DNA of 64,000 nt from Myxococcus eversor (GCF_010894455.1 NZ_JAAIXY010000010.1:88024-152023); one strand, 5' to 3'; counted from the first letter of the stretch, positions 1-9,276 are shown. A program made the numbers and translations. The notes: generated from the letters alone by a model not told the origin.

Positions 1-1
1 T

Positions 2-322
2 CCCTGGCTCTTCGCGAACTTCTCCGCCCGGGTGCAGCGCCGCGCGCTCCTGCTGCCGGGTGACTTCGCCTCCCTCGGCTTCACCTCGCGGTACGTGCAC
101 GGCTTCTTCCGAGGATGGGAGAGCCAGGGGCTGCGCGAGTACAAGCAGCAGATCGACGCGCAGCTCACCCATTCGCTGGGCCTCTCCTATGTCAGGGAGG
201 GCTCACCGACGCTGGGGGGGACGCTGGAGGTGCTGAACCTCACGAACGCCAAGACCTATGACTTCTTTGGCGTCCAGAGACCCGGCCGCTCGCTGTCCTT
301 CAAGGTGACGGCGGACTTCTGA
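2..322 (+). CDS. TonB-dependent siderophore receptor, C-terminal end (partial)
   Basis: The frame is open from the window edge, so the start lies to the left. About 106 residues are visible. They alternate polar and hydrophobic residues as outer-membrane beta strands do, and the protein ends in Phe (..KVTADF), the terminal aromatic used for barrel assembly. The segment with LEVLNLTN and the closing strand fit the last strands of TonB-dependent receptors. It converges on a hydroxamate siderophore operon, so it is probably the cognate ferric-siderophore importer. The plug domain and TonB box are outside the window, so this rests on the C-terminal barrel pattern and the context. Confidence 0.72.
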   Translation, partial: PWLFANFSARVQRRALLLPGDFASLGFTSRYVHGFFRGWESQGLREYKQQIDAQLTHSLGLSYVREGSPTLGGTLEVLNLTNAKTYDFFGVQRPGRSLSFKVTADF

Positions 323-356
323 CGAAGCAGGGCCCGCGCCACCTGTTCGACAGGCA

Positions 357-393
357 CCCTCTCCCCCGCCCACGGAAGGCGCGGGGGAGAGGG
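357..393. terminator. Bidirectional stem-loop between convergent genes
   Basis: A perfect 13-bp inverted repeat (CCCTCTCCCCCGC at 357-369, its complement at 381-393) with an 11-nt loop fills the gap between the receptor stop (322) and the siderophore synthetase stop (404). There is no long T-tract, so it may act as a weak or bidirectional terminator. Confidence 0.6.
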
Positions 394-403
394 GTGGCAC
401 GCG

Positions 404-2287
404 TCAGTCGTGCGCGAGCGGGTTGGGCAGCGTCCCGTTCGGATACAGCGCGTGGCGCAGGGCCCGGTCGGTGTAGCGGGTGACGACGAGGCGGTCCCGG
501 TTGAGCGCGTAGCGCGGAATCTCGGGGACCAGCAGGTCGTACTCGGCGAAGCGCTCGCGCAGCTCGGGGAAGCGCTGGTGGAAGCCCAGGATGGTCCTCC
601 GGACCTGTCGCCAGAACGCCTGCTCGGGCATGCCGAGCTGTTCCTCGCACAGCGGCGCGAGATAACGGAAGTGCCCCACGAAGACCTGGTCCACCACGTG
701 CTGGCGGATGACCGACGGGTGCTTGCGCGGCAGCACGTGGTCATGCCCGTCGGGCTCGGGGCCCCGCTCGGGGACATCGGTGAAGGACACGCAGACATCG
801 TCGACGAAGTCCTTCAGGTACAGCCGGTGGGGAACATCGTTCTGGTCGAAGCCCAGCAGCGTGTTCTGCCCGTGCGGGTTGAAGGTGATGCCGTAGCGAT
901 AGAGCACGTGCATCAACGGGATGAGCAGCGTGTCGAACAGGTGCTGCAGCCACGCCTCCGCGCCAAGGCCCGACGCGCGCACCAGCTCCGCGACGAACGC
1001 CGTGCCCTGGCCGTCCACGTGCAGCAGCGAGGCGAACGTGCGCACCCGCTCCTCCGGGGCCTGCCGCGCGGCCACCGGCTCGCGCCAGATGCAACCCAGG
1101 GTCTCCAGGTGCTGGTACGGCACGTCCGCCACCTTGGAGAGGTACGGGTGCCGCACCGTCACCGAGGCGACCTCTCCGAGGAACACCGTGCGGCACGTCT
1201 CCGCGAGGAAGGCGTCGCCTTCCAGGAGGCACTTGAGCCACTGGGTGACGACGGGCGCTCCGAGGGTGCAGTGCGGTGGAATCCCCCGCCAGATGAGCGT
1301 GTTGACGATTCTCAGTGGCAGCTTCACGTCGTAACGGCCGGGCGTGGTGATGTTGGCCATGGTCCGGATGGACTGGCCCGGCAGGTACAGGTCGGGGCTG
1401 TCTCCCAGCGGCACGATTCGCCGCTGCGCCACGTCCGCGGCGTGCAGCACCTGCACGGCCTGCTCCCACTGCCACGGGTGCACGGGCATCCACACGAAGG
1501 CCTCCGGGGAGAGCCCCGCGGAGGTGAGCACGCGGGTGAAGCGGCTGCGCGTCGCCTCGTCCAACTCACGGGCGAGCACCGCGTGCTCGGACAGCTCAGA
1601 CGTCCCGCGGAACTCCGCCAGCCCGCGGTGCACGGCCACCCACAAGAGCCGCACCGGCTGGCGAGACTCCGGGGCGTAGCGGCGCACGTCGGACGCGGTG
1701 AAGTTCACCCGGCCCTTGTTCGCCACCAGCCAGTTGTGCCCCGTCATGTGGCACTCCAGCTCCGTGTGGCCCACGGCGCGCAGCTCCGCGGCGGTGTGGC
1801 CCCCGTGGGTGATGCGCGCGGCATCCACCGCCAGCGTGGAGGACAGCTCGTTGAAGTACGTGGCCAGCGTGGACGGGTCCGTGCCCAGGGTGGAGGCTGA
1901 GTCCGTCAGGAACTGCAACGCGTCCCAGGCCGCCTCGGCGATGCTGTTGCCGAGCATGCTGGTGGCGCTGCGGGTGATGGACGCGGGGTCCACCTTCAGC
2001 CACCCGAAGGCGCCTGGCCGCGCGGAGAACACATAGGAGGTCCCGCTCCCCAGGTCGACCCGGTAGCGTCCCTCGCCGGCCTGGACGGGCTTGAGCATCT
2101 CCTCGAAACAGAACTCGCCCAGGGCCTTGGCCAGGAGCCGACGGTTGGCCTCGCGCCAGGCGGCGGGGCCCACTTCGGCGAGGGCTGGCACCGGGTGGTC
2201 GCCGCGCTCGTCGGGAGCGGGGCTCGCGGCGGTGGGAAGACGCGTCACGGAGGTTTTGAGGTCCAGGGCTTCGTTGTGGGATTTCAC
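404..2287 (-). CDS. IucA/IucC-family NIS siderophore synthetase (second of two)
   Basis: The 627-residue protein is the normal length for NIS synthetases, which use ATP to join citrate or a carboxylate to an amine. Visible family motifs are GHNWLVANKGR (about 183-193, ATP-binding side), HPWQ (270-273), a serine/arginine block around SIRTM, and HGQN followed by a YLKDF segment near the C-terminus (active-site region). It is the last gene of the operon; its GTG start overlaps the exporter's stop (GTGA), so it should be translationally coupled. Two such synthetases in one operon fit stepwise attachment of two hydroxamate arms to citrate, as in rhizobactin, schizokinen or arthrobactin pathways. 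Which arm this enzyme adds cannot be read from sequence. Confidence 0.9.
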   Translation of the reverse strand: MKSHNEALDLKTSVTRLPTAASPAPDERGDHPVPALAEVGPAAWREANRRLLAKALGEFCFEEMLKPVQAGEGRYRVDLGSGTSYVFSARPGAFGWLKVDPASITRSATSMLGNSIAEAAWDALQFLTDSASTLGTDPSTLATYFNELSSTLAVDAARITHGGHTAAELRAVGHTELECHMTGHNWLVANKGRVNFTASDVRRYAPESRQPVRLLWVAVHRGLAEFRGTSELSEHAVLARELDEATRSRFTRVLTSAGLSPEAFVWMPVHPWQWEQAVQVLHAADVAQRRIVPLGDSPDLYLPGQSIRTMANITTPGRYDVKLPLRIVNTLIWRGIPPHCTLGAPVVTQWLKCLLEGDAFLAETCRTVFLGEVASVTVRHPYLSKVADVPYQHLETLGCIWREPVAARQAPEERVRTFASLLHVDGQGTAFVAELVRASGLGAEAWLQHLFDTLLIPLMHVLYRYGITFNPHGQNTLLGFDQNDVPHRLYLKDFVDDVCVSFTDVPERGPEPDGHDHVLPRKHPSVIRQHVVDQVFVGHFRYLAPLCEEQLGMPEQAFWRQVRRTILGFHQRFPELRERFAEYDLLVPEIPRYALNRDRLVVTRYTDRALRHALYPNGTLPNPLAHD

Positions 2288-3873
2288 GGGGACTCCTTCA
2301 AGGAAAGGGACGGCTCACGGACGGCCGGGCGCAGAGCCCGGGACGCCGGGTGGGAAAGGACGCGGAGGGCGAGCACGGCGCCCCCCAGACACACGCCCGC
2401 CGCGGCGAGACACACCGCGAGGTAGGCGTTGGCGAAGGCCGCGTGGGCGAGCGGTACGAGGGCGGGCTCGACGGCGTCGAACTGCCCGGTCTCCACGGCG
2501 GTGCGGGTGTGCAGGGCTGCCTCGGCCGGGAGCGGACCGGCCGAGAGGGTGGCGCCGAGCCGCGAGGAGAACACGGCACCGAAGAGCGCCACCCCCGTGG
2601 CCGTTCCCAGGGGATAGCAGGCATTGGTCAGCCCCGAGGCCATCCCCGCGCGGTCCGCGGGGACCACGCCGACCGCCACGCCCATCAGCGGTGGGAAGAG
2701 GACGGCGCCGCCCGCTCCCATCAGCACCAATCCAGCGAAGCTCAGGGCCCACTGCGCCTGGGGCACGGCCGCGCCCAGGGCCAGCAGTCCCAGCCCCGCG
2801 CCCTGGAGGGCGAAGCCGCTGGAGACGAGCGGGGCGGCGGAGAAGCGCGCCTGCAGTCGCGCCATGAACATGCCGACGACGAGCAGGCTGCCCGTCAGCG
2901 GGAGCAGCCGCAGCCCCACCTGGAGGGGAGAGCCGCCGGCCGCGCGCTGCAGCCACAGGGTGGTGAAGACGAGCACGCCCAGGCTGGACATGCGCGCCAG
3001 GAACCCGAGCACCGCGGCTCCCGAGAGCGCGGGAATGCGCAGCAGTTCCAGGTCCAGCATGGCGCCGGGCCGGCGCTGGCTCGCGATGAGGGCCACGAGG
3101 AGGACGACTCCCACGCACGCCGGGATGAGTACGCGGGGCGAAGTCCAGCCGACGTCTGGCCCCATCACGAGGGGGTAATGAAGTGACAGCAGCATTCCGA
3201 TGGCGAGAAGAGCCCCCAGCGGGTCCAGCTTCCGCTGGGTGTCCTGCGGCCTGAGGGCGGGCATCCGGGTCAGTGCGCCCACGACGACGGCCACGCCGAT
3301 GGGCACGTTGATGAGGAATATCCACCGCCAGCCGACCAGCTCGACGAGCACGCCGCCCACCACTGGTCCGAGCGCGCCCGCGGCGGAGGCGATGGCCGCA
3401 TAGGTCGCGATGGCCCGTCGTCGGTCGGCGCCCTCATACACGGCGGCGATGAGGGCGAGCGCGGGAGCGAACACCATCGAGCCGCCGAGTCCCTGGGCGA
3501 CCCGGGCGGCGACCAGCGTGCCGGCGTCGGGCGCGAGGCCGCACAGCGCCGAGGCGAGGGTGAAGAGCGTGATGCCCGCGACGAAGACGCTCCGCCGGCC
3601 GATGCGGTCGGACAGCGCGCCCGCGGTGAGCAGCAGGGCGCCGAACGCGAGCGAGTAGGCGGAGACCGTCCACTGCACCTGGTGCAGCCCGGCCCCCAGG
3701 TCCCTGGCGATGGCCGCCAGCGCGACGTTGACCACCGTCACGTCCAGCGTCATCACCACTCCGCCCGCGCTCACCAGCGCGAAGGTCCATCCGGCCGCGC
3801 GCCGCGCGGCGATGCGCGCCGGCGTGTCGACCTCCGGCACGTCGCCGGGAACAGCGGGGGCCTCCGCGCTCAT
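2284..3873 (-). CDS. MFS transporter, DHA2-like, probable siderophore exporter
   Basis: The 529-residue integral membrane protein has many hydrophobic helices, consistent with a 14-TM DHA2 drug:H+ antiporter. MFS motif A appears as SDRIGRRSVF after the second helix, and an opening helix is rich in MTLDVTVVNVAL, the DHA2 signature. The start at 3873 is chosen because ATGA overlaps the stop of the upstream hydroxylase; a longer frame running to 4488 is only antisense-style readthrough of that gene. Its place inside the siderophore operon suggests export of the finished chelator to the periplasm. A general multidrug role cannot be excluded. Confidence 0.88.
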   Translation of the reverse strand: MSAEAPAVPGDVPEVDTPARIAARRAAGWTFALVSAGGVVMTLDVTVVNVALAAIARDLGAGLHQVQWTVSAYSLAFGALLLTAGALSDRIGRRSVFVAGITLFTLASALCGLAPDAGTLVAARVAQGLGGSMVFAPALALIAAVYEGADRRRAIATYAAIASAAGALGPVVGGVLVELVGWRWIFLINVPIGVAVVVGALTRMPALRPQDTQRKLDPLGALLAIGMLLSLHYPLVMGPDVGWTSPRVLIPACVGVVLLVALIASQRRPGAMLDLELLRIPALSGAAVLGFLARMSSLGVLVFTTLWLQRAAGGSPLQVGLRLLPLTGSLLVVGMFMARLQARFSAAPLVSSGFALQGAGLGLLALGAAVPQAQWALSFAGLVLMGAGGAVLFPPLMGVAVGVVPADRAGMASGLTNACYPLGTATGVALFGAVFSSRLGATLSAGPLPAEAALHTRTAVETGQFDAVEPALVPLAHAAFANAYLAVCLAAAGVCLGGAVLALRVLSHPASRALRPAVREPSLSLKESP

Positions 3874-5306
3874 GAGGCCTCCGAGACGCGCGTGGCACGG
3901 GGCTGCGCCACGTCGTCGGGCACCACCGGCAGATCGACCCGGCGCGGCTCCGGCGGGTGGGGCCGGGGACGCGCGGTGGCCTCGGGGAGCCCGAAGCGGG
4001 AGAAGGCCGTGCGCCGGGGCAGGGTGAACACCTCGCGTCCCGCGACGGCGTTGAGGATGGTGGCGTTGCGGTACGCGGACACGCCCAGGTCGGGCGCGGC
4101 GACGCCGTGGCTGTGCAGGTCTGCGTGGGTGACGAAGATGCGTCCGCGCACCTCGGGTGCCAGCTCCACCGAGTAGTCCAGCCGCACCTGGTAGCGGCCC
4201 TGCGCATCCCAGCGCAGCAGCCCGTCCATGGGCCGCAGGAAGCCTGGCGAACGCTGCTTGTAGCCGGTGGCCGCGACCACCAGCGACGTCGTGTGCTCGA
4301 ACGTCTCCTTCGTGTCCAGGTGCCGGCAGCGCAGCACCACGTCGCCCGAGCCGTTCACCGAGGCGTGCTCCACCGCGACGCCGCTGCGCAGCTCCACGTC
4401 GGCCAGCCCCCGCTCCAGCTCCCGCCGATACAGCAGGTCGTGAATCTGCTCCAGCGTCTCCGAGGAGACGCCCTTGTAGTGCCGCCATTGCTCGGCGACG
4501 AGCCGGTCCTTCGTCGACTGGGGCAGCGCGTGGAAGTACCGGACGTAGGCCGGCGTGGTCATCTCCAGCGTCAGCTTGGTGTAGTCCAGCGGCGCGAAGG
4601 ACACCGTCCGCGTCAGCCAGCTCATCGCGGCCCCGCCGGCGAGGTTGCGCTGCAGCAGGTGCAGGGCGACCTCGGCCCCCGACTGCCCGGAGCCGACCAC
4701 CGTCACGTGACGCGCGGCCTCCACGTCCGGCTGCCGGTGCAGGTAGTGGCCGGTGTGGATGAGCTTGTCGGAGGGCAGCGCGGAGAGCGCCCCGGGCACC
4801 GACGGCTCGGTGCCGATGCCGAGGACGACATCGCGCGCCGTCATGGACAACCGGCGGCCGTCCCCGCGCAGCACCTTCACGGTGAAGCGCTGGCGCTCCG
4901 CGTCCCAGTCAATCGTCTCCACCTGGTGCGAGAAGCGCACCGAGGGAAGCTTCGAGGCGGCCCAGCGCAGGTAGTCCTCGTACTCTCGGCGCGTCGGGTG
5001 GAAGCGCTCGCGGATGTAGAACGGATAGAGCCGGTCCATCTCGCGCAGGTACGCGAGGAAGGACAGCGGGTGGGTGGGGTCGACGAGCGTCACCAGGTCG
5101 GCGAGGAAGCTCAGCTGGAGCAGGGCCTCGTCGAACATCAGTCCCGGGTGCCAGCGCAGCTCCGGCCGGGACTCGAGCACGACCAGGTCCAGTCCCTCCA
5201 CGGAGGAGGCGAGCGCGGCGAGCCCGAGGTTGAACGGCCCGCAGCCGACCGCGACCACGTCGTGCTCGGAGTGCAGGGGGAGCGCATCGGAAGTCACGGC
5301 AGTCAT
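3870..5306 (-). CDS. Amine N-hydroxylase, IucD/RhbE/PvdA-like flavin monooxygenase
   Basis: The 478-residue protein matches siderophore N-monooxygenases that hydroxylate the terminal amine of lysine, ornithine or a diamine using FAD and NADPH. The FAD motif is GCGPFNLG near residue 21; WHPG and the LSFLADLVTLVDPTH segment are typical of lysine/diamine hydroxylases; an NADPH motif GSGQSGAE and a C-terminal ATGY follow. Its start overlaps the upstream acyltransferase stop (ATGA). With a decarboxylase first in the operon, the likely substrate is a decarboxylated diamine (cadaverine or 1,3-diaminopropane), but lysine itself remains possible. Confidence 0.9.
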   Translation of the reverse strand: MTAVTSDALPLHSEHDVVAVGCGPFNLGLAALASSVEGLDLVVLESRPELRWHPGLMFDEALLQLSFLADLVTLVDPTHPLSFLAYLREMDRLYPFYIRERFHPTRREYEDYLRWAASKLPSVRFSHQVETIDWDAERQRFTVKVLRGDGRRLSMTARDVVLGIGTEPSVPGALSALPSDKLIHTGHYLHRQPDVEAARHVTVVGSGQSGAEVALHLLQRNLAGGAAMSWLTRTVSFAPLDYTKLTLEMTTPAYVRYFHALPQSTKDRLVAEQWRHYKGVSSETLEQIHDLLYRRELERGLADVELRSGVAVEHASVNGSGDVVLRCRHLDTKETFEHTTSLVVAATGYKQRSPGFLRPMDGLLRWDAQGRYQVRLDYSVELAPEVRGRIFVTHADLHSHGVAAPDLGVSAYRNATILNAVAGREVFTLPRRTAFSRFGLPEATARPRPHPPEPRRVDLPVVPDDVAQPRATRVSEAS

Positions 5307-5890
5307 GGGAGGTCCTCCTCGGAGCGGGGGTAGACGAGCAGCGTGGCCGTCTTGTCAGGCAGGGTGATGGGGCCGACGACCTGGAAGCCGGCGGCGGTGA
5401 AGGCGCGCAGCGACGGGGCGTTGCGTGCATCGGGCTCGGCCACCACCCGGGTGCAGCGTGGGTCCGCGGCGAGCAGCCCCGTGGCCACCTCGCGCAGCAG
5501 CGCCCGGCCCAGGCCGCGCCCGGTGCTTCCGAGCTCGCCGATGGCGACGTGGACACCCAGGTCGTGAGGCCGCTGGGCGTAGTGTCCCGCCAGCCTGTCC
5601 CTCACCACCCGGTACACCTCGAGGTACGCCACCGGGGCGCCCTCGAAATGGAGCATGCACGGCAGCGAGTGGTCCGCGGCGAGCTGTCGCTCCAGCTCGG
5701 CCCGCCAGCGCTCCTCGGGCCAGGCCTGCTTCCAGAACGCGGCCACATGCGGGGCGTGCATCCACCGCGTCACCCGCTCCAGGTCCTCGGTGACGCTGGC
5801 GGGCCGGAGCGACCAGGGCTCGGTGACTCGTGCTACCGGAGGTGCCGGCACGTGGGCGTCCGCGGCGTCTTGTCGTGATGCGGTCATCAT
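5303..5890 (-). CDS. GNAT acyltransferase, IucB/RhbD-like, hydroxamate forming
   Basis: The 195-residue GNAT protein has the features of siderophore acetyltransferases: an N-terminal segment with WMHAPHVAAFWKQAWPEE, a central VAYLEVYR strand, and the acyl-CoA loop GRGLGRALLREV. It should acylate the N-hydroxy-amine to give the hydroxamate that binds iron. The start at 5890 gives an ATGA overlap with the upstream synthetase; the next codon (5887) is also ATG and could be used. The acyl donor (acetyl, succinyl or other) cannot be read from sequence. Confidence 0.88.
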   Translation of the reverse strand: MMTASRQDAADAHVPAPPVARVTEPWSLRPASVTEDLERVTRWMHAPHVAAFWKQAWPEERWRAELERQLAADHSLPCMLHFEGAPVAYLEVYRVVRDRLAGHYAQRPHDLGVHVAIGELGSTGRGLGRALLREVATGLLAADPRCTRVVAEPDARNAPSLRAFTAAGFQVVGPITLPDKTATLLVYPRSEEDLP

Positions 5891-7671
5891 CGCGTCGCCT
5901 CGCGCAGGGGATTGGGCGCGTCGAGGTAGACGGACTGCGCGTCCAGCGGCGCGAGCACCTCGTCGATGCCGTGCAGCCGCGTGAGCAGGTTGCTCTTGCA
6001 GGGCAGGCTGTCGGCCTCCAGCCACCGGCGGGCCAGCCGGTCTCCGCGAGGCCCCGCCGAGGCCAGCGACGGCAGCGCCTCCCGCAGGCGCCCGGCCATC
6101 ACCGCGAGCAGCCGACGCTCGTCTCCCAGTCCATCGACTCCCAGGCACCCGATGACCGCGAGGGCCTGGTTGCGCAGCAGGTAGTAGGAGAGCCGCTCGT
6201 CGACGATGTCGTCGTCGACCACCGCCAGCGTCGACGTGTCCACGCCGAGCAGCCCGAGCAGCCGGGGCAGGTGGGACGCCGCGAGGTAGTAGCCCTGGTT
6301 GTCGCGGAACGCGGAGCCGGTGACGCGGCCCTTCGCATCGAGCTGGACGAGGGTGTTCTGCTGGTGCGCCTCCAGGCCGATGCCGGTGGCCGCGTACAGG
6401 TGCAGCATGGGCACCAGCACTCGGTCCGTGTAGTCGGCGACCCACTGCTCGGCGGCGCCCGCGCCGAGCGCGGCCACCATGGTCCCCAGCAGGCTGCGCC
6501 CGAGGCCCGGGCGCGGCGCCACCAGCCCCACGAGGCAGCGCAGGTCGGCGATGCCGGCGGGCACCTCGCGCACCGCCACGTCCAGGCCGGTGACGTCCGG
6601 ACCCTCCGCCCGGGAGGGCTCGTCCACCGCCAGCCACGCCGGGTCTCTCACGATGGAGAAGCGGGGATGGGCGGCGAAGGTCTCCCGCGCGTAGCCGGCA
6701 TCCAGCAGCCGGTGGATTTCCAACCCGCGGCGCAGCTCCGTGCGCGTGGACTCGCGGCGGGAGTTGGTCAGCCGCAGGCCCATCGACAGCTTCAGCATCA
6801 CCGAGACGTCGGGCCGGTAGACGGTGCGCACGCTGGAGGTGGCCCACCAGCGCGGCCCGCTCTCGCCCAGGGGCGTCAGCAGGCCCGCCTCGATGAGCGC
6901 GGCGATTCTGGGCCGCCGCGGCAAGTCCCGCGCTTGCCAGGGATGCGCCGGCACCAGCACCCGGCCGTCCTGTCGGGGCAGCTCCGAGAGGTCCGCGAGC
7001 AGGGCCACGGTGTCCCTCCCGGAGAGCGAGGGCGAGCCGACGACGGCGTCGTGCGACACCACCGAAGGGGCCGCGGCGAACCAGTGCAGTCGGAACGAGC
7101 CCCGCAGCTCCGGGGAGAAGTCCGCGTTGTCCGTGGCGGAGAGCCCGTCCCGGCTCTTGGGGGCCGGGTGGTGCAGGTGTCCGAGAATCAGCGCCTGCTC
7201 CGCCGCGAGGAAGCCATCCACGGGGGGAGGAGAGAGCGGGTGCTCGCGGCGGTGGGCCACGAAGTCCGCCGCGCGGCGCACCGACTCGGCCGTGCGCTCG
7301 ACGAGGTCGGCCGTCTGGCCCGAGGGAATGCCGCCACGGCGCGCGCCGCCTCGCCGCGTGGCCTCCTGGGCCACCAGCGCCACGGCGAGGACAGGGTCGG
7401 CGGGGGAGAGTGCTCCGCCCGGGCCCTCGAGGAGCACCGGCCCGAAGCGGTGCCACCCGCTCGGCGAGCAGTGCGTGACTTCGGTGCGCAGGCTGAGCCC
7501 GGTGCTCGGCAGCGTGACGCGCAGCGGCCCCGGGTGGACCGGGGTGTGGGTCTCCACGAGCCAGCAGCGCAGCAGCGCTTCCAGGTGGGCATGCTCCGCC
7601 GCGCGGCGCGGGTCCGCGTCGTTCAGCGGGTCCGTTCCGGAAGCCGCGTCCAGGGGAAGGGCGGCGCTCAT
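5887..7671 (-). CDS. IucA/IucC-family NIS siderophore synthetase (first of two)
   Basis: The 594-residue NIS synthetase shows a GHLHHPAPKSRDG segment (about 164-176, the family GHP..K..G site), HPWQ (243-246), a SVRTVYRPD serine-arginine motif, and HQQN followed by FRDNQGYY near the C-terminus. The start at 7671 is chosen because ATGA overlaps the decarboxylase stop. It is clearly divergent from the second synthetase in the operon (HQQN versus HGQN; FRDNQGY versus LKDFVDD), so the two probably perform different condensations rather than being recent duplicates. Its partner substrate is inferred to be citrate plus one N-acyl-N-hydroxy-diamine. Confidence 0.88.
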   Translation of the reverse strand: MSAALPLDAASGTDPLNDADPRRAAEHAHLEALLRCWLVETHTPVHPGPLRVTLPSTGLSLRTEVTHCSPSGWHRFGPVLLEGPGGALSPADPVLAVALVAQEATRRGGARRGGIPSGQTADLVERTAESVRRAADFVAHRREHPLSPPPVDGFLAAEQALILGHLHHPAPKSRDGLSATDNADFSPELRGSFRLHWFAAAPSVVSHDAVVGSPSLSGRDTVALLADLSELPRQDGRVLVPAHPWQARDLPRRPRIAALIEAGLLTPLGESGPRWWATSSVRTVYRPDVSVMLKLSMGLRLTNSRRESTRTELRRGLEIHRLLDAGYARETFAAHPRFSIVRDPAWLAVDEPSRAEGPDVTGLDVAVREVPAGIADLRCLVGLVAPRPGLGRSLLGTMVAALGAGAAEQWVADYTDRVLVPMLHLYAATGIGLEAHQQNTLVQLDAKGRVTGSAFRDNQGYYLAASHLPRLLGLLGVDTSTLAVVDDDIVDERLSYYLLRNQALAVIGCLGVDGLGDERRLLAVMAGRLREALPSLASAGPRGDRLARRWLEADSLPCKSNLLTRLHGIDEVLAPLDAQSVYLDAPNPLREATR

Positions 7672-9233
7672 GCGGCCCCCTTCTGGAGGCGGGGCGAGCA
7701 GGCGCGGCCGGCCGAGAGCACGGCATCCACGAGGGCGTCGATGTCCTCGGGGGTCGTGGTGGGGTTGAGCAGGGTGAACTTGAGGCACACCCGCTCCGGT
7801 GAGTCGGGCCCGTCCAGCCGGACCGAGGTGCGCCCTATCAACGCGGCCCCGGTCTCCATCATCCGGCGGCGCATCTCGCCGTTGATTTCATCCTCGCGCT
7901 CGGGAGCCTCGGAGCAGAGGTAGCGGAACACGACGGTGGTCAGCTCGGCGGGGGACACCAGCTCCAGCTCGGGCTCGGCCGCGATGCGCTTCTCGGCGTG
8001 CAGGGCCAGGTCGTGGCAGGCATCCACCATCTCCCCGAGGCCCCGGCGCCCGTGCGCCAGCAGCGTGGCGGCGACCTTCACCGCGTCCGGCCTGCGGGTG
8101 GTCTGCAGACTGCGGCCCAGCAGCCCCTCATAGCCCGCGTCCGCGTCGTCCACCGGGTTGAGGTAGGCGACCTCGCGCTCCAGGGCGGTGAAGGCACTGG
8201 CGTTGGAGACCAGCAGCACGCTCGTCGCCGCGGGCTGCCAGCCCAGCTTGTGCAGGTCCAGGGTGATGGAGTCCGCCAGCTCCAGGCCCGCCAACCGGCC
8301 CGCGAGCCGCTCCGAGAAGAGCGCCCCGAAGCCGTACGCCGCGTCGACGTGCATCCAGATGCCGTGCTCGGCGGCGATGGCGGCGATTTGCGGCAGCGGG
8401 TCGATGCTGCCGAAGTCCGTCGTCCCCGCCGTGGCGACGATGGCCAGCGGCGTGTGCTCCGGACCCAGCTCCCGAAGGAGGGTAGCCAGCGCCTCGGGCC
8501 TCATGCGTCGGCGCGAGTCGGTCGGAACGGGCCGCACGGCGTCCTCCCCCAGGCCGAGCGCCGCGCAGGCGCGGTGGACCGAGAAGTGCGCCAGCTCCGA
8601 GCACAGCACGACGGGCCCCCGCAGCGTGCCCACGCCCTGACGACGGGTGTCGATGCCACGGCGCAGCGCCGCCGCGTCCCGCGCCAGCAGGAGGCCCAGC
8701 AGGTTGGACATCGAACCGCCCGGGGTCAGCACCCCGTCGGCCTGATGGCCAAGCCCGGCCAGCTCCACCAGCCCCTGGATGAGCCAGCGCTCCATGGCGA
8801 TGGCCGACGGCCCCGAGTCATACGTGTCCAGCGAGGCGTTGCTCGCGCTGGCCAGCGCGTCCGCGGCGACGGCGACCGCCAGCGGGGGCGGCTGGAGGTG
8901 TGCCACCGCATGCGGATGCGACAGGTGGAGCCCATACTCCACCAGCACCCTGCCGACCCGGGCCAGCGCGGCCTCGGTGCCGATGCCCTCCTCGGGGATG
9001 CCCTTCACGCCCAGCGCCGCCGTGGCCGCGGCCAGGATGTCCGCCGGAGTCCCCGCCCTGAGGGGACCATGGGGCCACCGCGCGACGGCCAGCGCGCTGC
9101 CCACCGCGCCCGTCAATGCCGCGGACACCGCGGCCAGCCCCTCCCGAGAGCCCGCCAGCACCGACGACGGGCGGCGGGGCCAGTGGGGTGCCAGGTTCGG
9201 CACCCGCTGTCCTTCTTCAGTCTCTGCCTGCAT
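7668..9233 (-). CDS. PLP-dependent group II decarboxylase (diaminobutyrate or lysine decarboxylase)
   Basis: The 521-residue group II amino-acid decarboxylase has HVDAAYG at 295-301 and the Schiff-base lysine in LDLHKLGW (Lys329). DABA decarboxylases (RhbB/Ddc) and siderophore lysine decarboxylases (DesA) both belong here. The ATG at 9233 is preferred: AAGGAG lies 5 nt upstream (complement of 9239-9244), while an upstream TTG frame would start inside the Fur-like box. It is the first gene of the siderophore operon and supplies the diamine that is then hydroxylated and acylated. No DABA aminotransferase is visible in the window, which leaves lysine to cadaverine (arthrobactin-like) and DABA to 1,3-diaminopropane (schizokinen/rhizobactin-like) both open. 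Confidence 0.88.
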   Translation of the reverse strand: MQAETEEGQRVPNLAPHWPRRPSSVLAGSREGLAAVSAALTGAVGSALAVARWPHGPLRAGTPADILAAATAALGVKGIPEEGIGTEAALARVGRVLVEYGLHLSHPHAVAHLQPPPLAVAVAADALASASNASLDTYDSGPSAIAMERWLIQGLVELAGLGHQADGVLTPGGSMSNLLGLLLARDAAALRRGIDTRRQGVGTLRGPVVLCSELAHFSVHRACAALGLGEDAVRPVPTDSRRRMRPEALATLLRELGPEHTPLAIVATAGTTDFGSIDPLPQIAAIAAEHGIWMHVDAAYGFGALFSERLAGRLAGLELADSITLDLHKLGWQPAATSVLLVSNASAFTALEREVAYLNPVDDADAGYEGLLGRSLQTTRRPDAVKVAATLLAHGRRGLGEMVDACHDLALHAEKRIAAEPELELVSPAELTTVVFRYLCSEAPEREDEINGEMRRRMMETGAALIGRTSVRLDGPDSPERVCLKFTLLNPTTTPEDIDALVDAVLSAGRACSPRLQKGAA

Positions 9234-9257
9234 GTCTGCTCCTTCTATGTTGACTTG

Positions 9258-9276
9258 GATAATGCGAATCGATTTC
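9258..9276 (-). promoter_or_regulatory. Fur-box-like operator of the siderophore operon
   Basis: The plus-strand 19-mer GATAATGCGAATCGATTTC matches the Fur consensus GATAATGATAATCATTATC at 14 of 19 positions. It lies about 25 nt upstream of the first operon start and just before the ribosome-binding site, where bound Fur would block transcription. This predicts iron repression of the whole six-gene unit. Confidence 0.7.

Noticed and set aside
410-1900. Long plus-strand frame opposite the IucA/IucC gene
   Set aside because: Antisense shadow rich in Arg, His, Val and Gln; the synthetase on the other strand carries all family motifs.
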